Source: an uncultured Veillonella sp. (lineage in GTDB: Bacteria; Bacillota; Negativicutes; Veillonellales; Veillonellaceae). Taken from it: a stretch of DNA of 16,258 nt. This document shows, piece after piece, positions 14,640 to 16,258 of this stretch. The stretch covers positions 1 through 16,258 of the forward strand of contig NZ_CAJLUB010000029.1 in assembly GCF_905209685.1 (NCBI RefSeq). The letters are read 5' to 3'. Below the pieces are notes generated by a model that was not told the DNA's origin, searched no databases, and saw only the letters and a list, made by a program, of their open reading frames with translations. Both the position numbers and the translations under genes were made by a program. Numbering within the stretch: the first letter of the stretch is position 1; each line of letters starts with the position of its first letter.

Positions 14640-14656
14640 TGATATAAATTATATCA
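14640..14656 (-). promoter_or_regulatory. Extended -10 promoter, symmetric, upstream of the secreted-protein leader
   Basis: On the minus strand TGATATAAT (14656-14648) is a perfect extended -10. The site is part of a dyad, TGATATA and TATATCA (14640-14646 and 14650-14656), so the plus strand also reads TGATATAAA. Minus-strand transcription would start near 14641. Confidence 0.5.
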
Positions 14657-14665
14657 TATCTAAAC

Positions 14666-14695
14666 AGGGAAAGGAATCGAAGGATTCCTTTCCCT
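14666..14695. terminator. Perfect 13-bp hairpin, orphan terminator-like
   Basis: Arms AGGGAAAGGAATC (14666-14678) and GATTCCTTTCCCT (14683-14695) around GAAG, followed on the plus strand by ATTTTC. No gene ends next to it: it lies between the divergent secreted-protein and MFS genes. It may insulate the two leaders from each other. Confidence 0.6.
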
Positions 14696-14743
14696 ATTTT
14701 CAATTATAAATGTTTATGGTGTATACGATAGTGACTTATATCA

Positions 14744-14773
14744 TCGACAAGATATCCTCTTAATTGCTATATT
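14744..14773 (+). promoter_or_regulatory. Promoter of the MFS leader
   Basis: TCGACA (14744-14749), 18 bp, TATATT (14768-14773); both boxes are 5/6 to consensus. Transcription would start near 14780, just ahead of the structured leader. Confidence 0.5.
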
Positions 14774-14779
14774 TGTAAT

Positions 14780-14887
14780 ATATTACTACTGGGCTGACGG
14801 ATTCGTAGAATTGACTACATGCACAGTAGCACACATCGTGTGATAGCCGACCGTCTGGGCAAGCTTTTGTTCAGGCGGTCTTTTTTT
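14780..14887 (+). ncRNA. Structured 5' leader with terminator, possible riboswitch or attenuator
   Basis: Before the terminator, GGCT (14792-14795) can pair with AGCC (14845-14848). It encloses two small hairpins: GTAG/CTAC (14805-14818) and CACAC/GTGTG (14830-14842), a three-way-junction-like fold. GACGG (14796-14800) can instead pair with CCGTC (14851-14855), which would break the terminator stem. CCGTCTGGGCAA resembles the CCGCCUGGGCA element of ZTP (pfl) riboswitches, but the conserved 5' half of that class is not recognisable. Class therefore unknown. Confidence 0.5.
14849..14887 (+). terminator. Intrinsic terminator ahead of the MFS gene
   Basis: A 14-bp stem (14849-14862 with 14867-14880, three G-U pairs) closed by the 4-nt loop GCTT and followed by seven Ts. 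It lies 67 bp upstream of the MFS start codon and ends no visible gene, so premature termination in the leader is the likely role. Confidence 0.88.
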
Positions 14888-14954
14888 ATTTTCTTGTAGC
14901 AAATAATACTGTACAAAGTTTTAATCATCTCACCTATATGAAAGGAGTTTTCTT

Positions 14955-16175
14955 ATGAGAAATCGCTGGCTTATTGCTCTAGCAGCCATTGGTCTGCATA
15001 TATCCATCGGTAGTGTGTATGCATGGAGCGTGCTTACACGACCTATCATGACAGATATGGGCTTTACTATGTCTCAAACAACATGGACCTTCTCCCTAGC
15101 TATCCTGATGCTTGGACTGTCTGCAGGCTTTTTAGGATCTTTTGCAGAAAAAATAGGTCCCAAGAAAAGCGGACTTCTTTCAATGTTATTCTGGGTGGCA
15201 GGACTATTAGGAACAGCCTATGCACTTAGCATACATAATCTTACCTTACTTTATCTCTTCTATGGTATCATCGGTGGTATCGGACTAGGTATTGGTTATA
15301 TAACACCAGTTTCTACGCTCGTAAAATACTTTCCAAATCGCCCAGGATTTGCCACAGGATTAGCCATTATGGGCTTTGGATTTGCTTCACTCATTGCAGG
15401 ACCACTTATGCAATTCCTCGTAGCTCAAGTTGGATTAGTAAATAACTTCATTATCCTCGGCATAATCTATCTAGTGGTTATGAGCGCCTCTTCTCTCTAT
15501 TTGAAAGCACCTCAACCAAAACAACCACCTCGAACTCCGAAAGATAAATCCACTATGTACGTTCATAATCATGGCATGCTAGCCAACGATGCTATGAAAA
15601 CTTGGCAATTTGGTGCCCTTTGGTGGATTTTCTTTATTAATATTACCTGTGGTATAGGTCTTCTATCCTTAGCGTCCCCTATGGCACAAGAAACCATTGG
15701 TATGACACCTGCAGCAGCTGCATCACTAGTTGGTATCATCGGTATCTTCAATGGTGGAGGTCGCATTGCGTGGTCTACTATCTCCGACTACTTTGGCCGA
15801 GCACAAACTTATATACTATTCTTTATTCTACAAATCATCGCATTCTACGTACTTGCCGAAACCAATAATGCTCTAACATTCCAAGTTTTAATTCTTCTCA
15901 TTATCACCTGCTATGGCGGCGGATTCGCCTGTATGCCAGCATATCTTGCAGACCTCTATGGCATACGCCAACTCTCCACTATTCATGGCCGCATTCTAAC
16001 CGCTTGGGGATTAGCAGGCATCGTTGGTCCCATGCTCGTGTCATACTTTCACGAAGCAGGATATGGATATACTACAGCCTTAGTATGCTTTGCGCTTCTA
16101 TTTGTATTAAATACAATTATTGCTATAATCTTAAAAATATACGGCAAACGAGGTCTGCATAAAAGATACTGTTAA
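14955..16175 (+). CDS. OFA-family MFS transporter (oxalate/formate antiporter type)
   Basis: Predicted 12-span MFS carrier of 406 aa in the inner membrane. The OFA group exchanges or imports small carboxylates such as oxalate, formate, lactate or pyruvate. Family features: the first helix reads GLHISIGSVYAWSVLTRPI, followed by AEKIGPKKSG in the 2-3 loop. The TM4-5 segment GLGIGYITPVSTLVKYFPNR is characteristic, and the second-half loop has NGGGRIAWSTISDYFGR. A central cytosolic linker (about 185-210) is rich in Pro, Lys and Gln. AAAGGAG (14941-14947) sits 7 nt before the ATG. Expression probably depends on readthrough of the leader terminator at 14849-14887. Substrate not assignable; in a lactate fermenter a monocarboxylate is the likeliest guess. 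Confidence 0.88.
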   Translation: MRNRWLIALAAIGLHISIGSVYAWSVLTRPIMTDMGFTMSQTTWTFSLAILMLGLSAGFLGSFAEKIGPKKSGLLSMLFWVAGLLGTAYALSIHNLTLLYLFYGIIGGIGLGIGYITPVSTLVKYFPNRPGFATGLAIMGFGFASLIAGPLMQFLVAQVGLVNNFIILGIIYLVVMSASSLYLKAPQPKQPPRTPKDKSTMYVHNHGMLANDAMKTWQFGALWWIFFINITCGIGLLSLASPMAQETIGMTPAAAASLVGIIGIFNGGGRIAWSTISDYFGRAQTYILFFILQIIAFYVLAETNNALTFQVLILLIITCYGGGFACMPAYLADLYGIRQLSTIHGRILTAWGLAGIVGPMLVSYFHEAGYGYTTALVCFALLFVLNTIIAIILKIYGKRGLHKRYC

Positions 16176-16200
16176 ATCCCCCGAACTAATTACAAAACGA

Positions 16201-16243
16201 AAGAGGTTCCTATTGGTCACCTAGGTGACTATTAGGAACCTCT
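16201..16243. terminator. Terminator-like hairpin after the MFS gene (family copy B)
   Basis: AGAGGTTCCT (16202-16211) pairs with AGGAACCTCT (16234-16243), enclosing the perfect palindrome GTCACCTAGGTGAC (16217-16230 region). It closely matches the hairpin at 13789-13836 but lacks an immediate T-run (AATCTATTTACTTTT follows). It may terminate the MFS gene or a convergent gene beyond the window. Confidence 0.65.
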
Positions 16244-16258
16244 AATCTATTTACTTTT

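Noticed and set aside
14791..14880. Firm assignment as a ZTP riboswitch
   Set aside because: Only the CCGNCUGGGCA-like 3' element fits; the conserved 5' loop sequences of the class could not be found, so it is kept as an unclassified leader.

Overview
The window reads as chromosomal DNA of an AT-rich, low-GC member of the Firmicutes. Strong AGGAGG-type ribosome binding sites, AT-rich spacers and two secreted proteins with signal peptides point that way. My best guess is a Negativicutes genome of the Veillonella type (a diderm Firmicute), judged from general protein style; no rRNA or other marker here proves it. No tRNA, rRNA, IS transposase, phage gene or CRISPR array was seen.

Layout. (1) 1-3720, plus strand: an RluA-type pseudouridine synthase whose promoter sits so close to the ATG that the mRNA may be leaderless; class II fructose-bisphosphate aldolase (fba); and, 3 nt later, a SpoVB/YtgP-type lipid flippase, closed by a strong terminator. 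(2) 3748-6296, minus strand: a secreted protein of unknown function with its own promoter, and an AEC-family carrier with its own terminator. (3) 6559-8622, plus strand: a PuuD-like gamma-glutamyl hydrolase and an APC amino-acid permease, probably an operon for uptake and breakdown of an amino-acid or polyamine conjugate. (4) 8623-9052: a non-coding block between convergent genes made of inverted and 52-bp tandem repeats. (5) 9053-10689: an acidic protein of unknown function (minus) divergent from a HAD phosphatase (plus). (6) 11098-13748: a YkvI-like membrane protein with a long cytosolic tail, translationally overlapped by a ThrE-type threonine/serine exporter. (7) 13870-14466, minus: a second small secreted protein that shares a motif and a C-terminal segment with the one in block 2. 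(8) 14955-16175, plus: an OFA-family MFS carrier behind a structured leader with a strong intrinsic terminator.

The protein-coding content is mostly metabolism and transport, with five separate transporters or flippases. The less ordinary material is in the spacers: the repeat block at 8623-9052, two promoter-proximal leaders with terminators (14780-14887 plus strand; 14551-14641 minus strand), a 38-bp CRP/FNR-like dyad at 10878-10915, a 24-bp tandem duplication at 6358-6405, and a hairpin family present at 13789 and 16201. Several ORF starts were moved to internal ATGs that have a good Shine-Dalgarno sequence (genes ending at 3748, 10689 and 13870).
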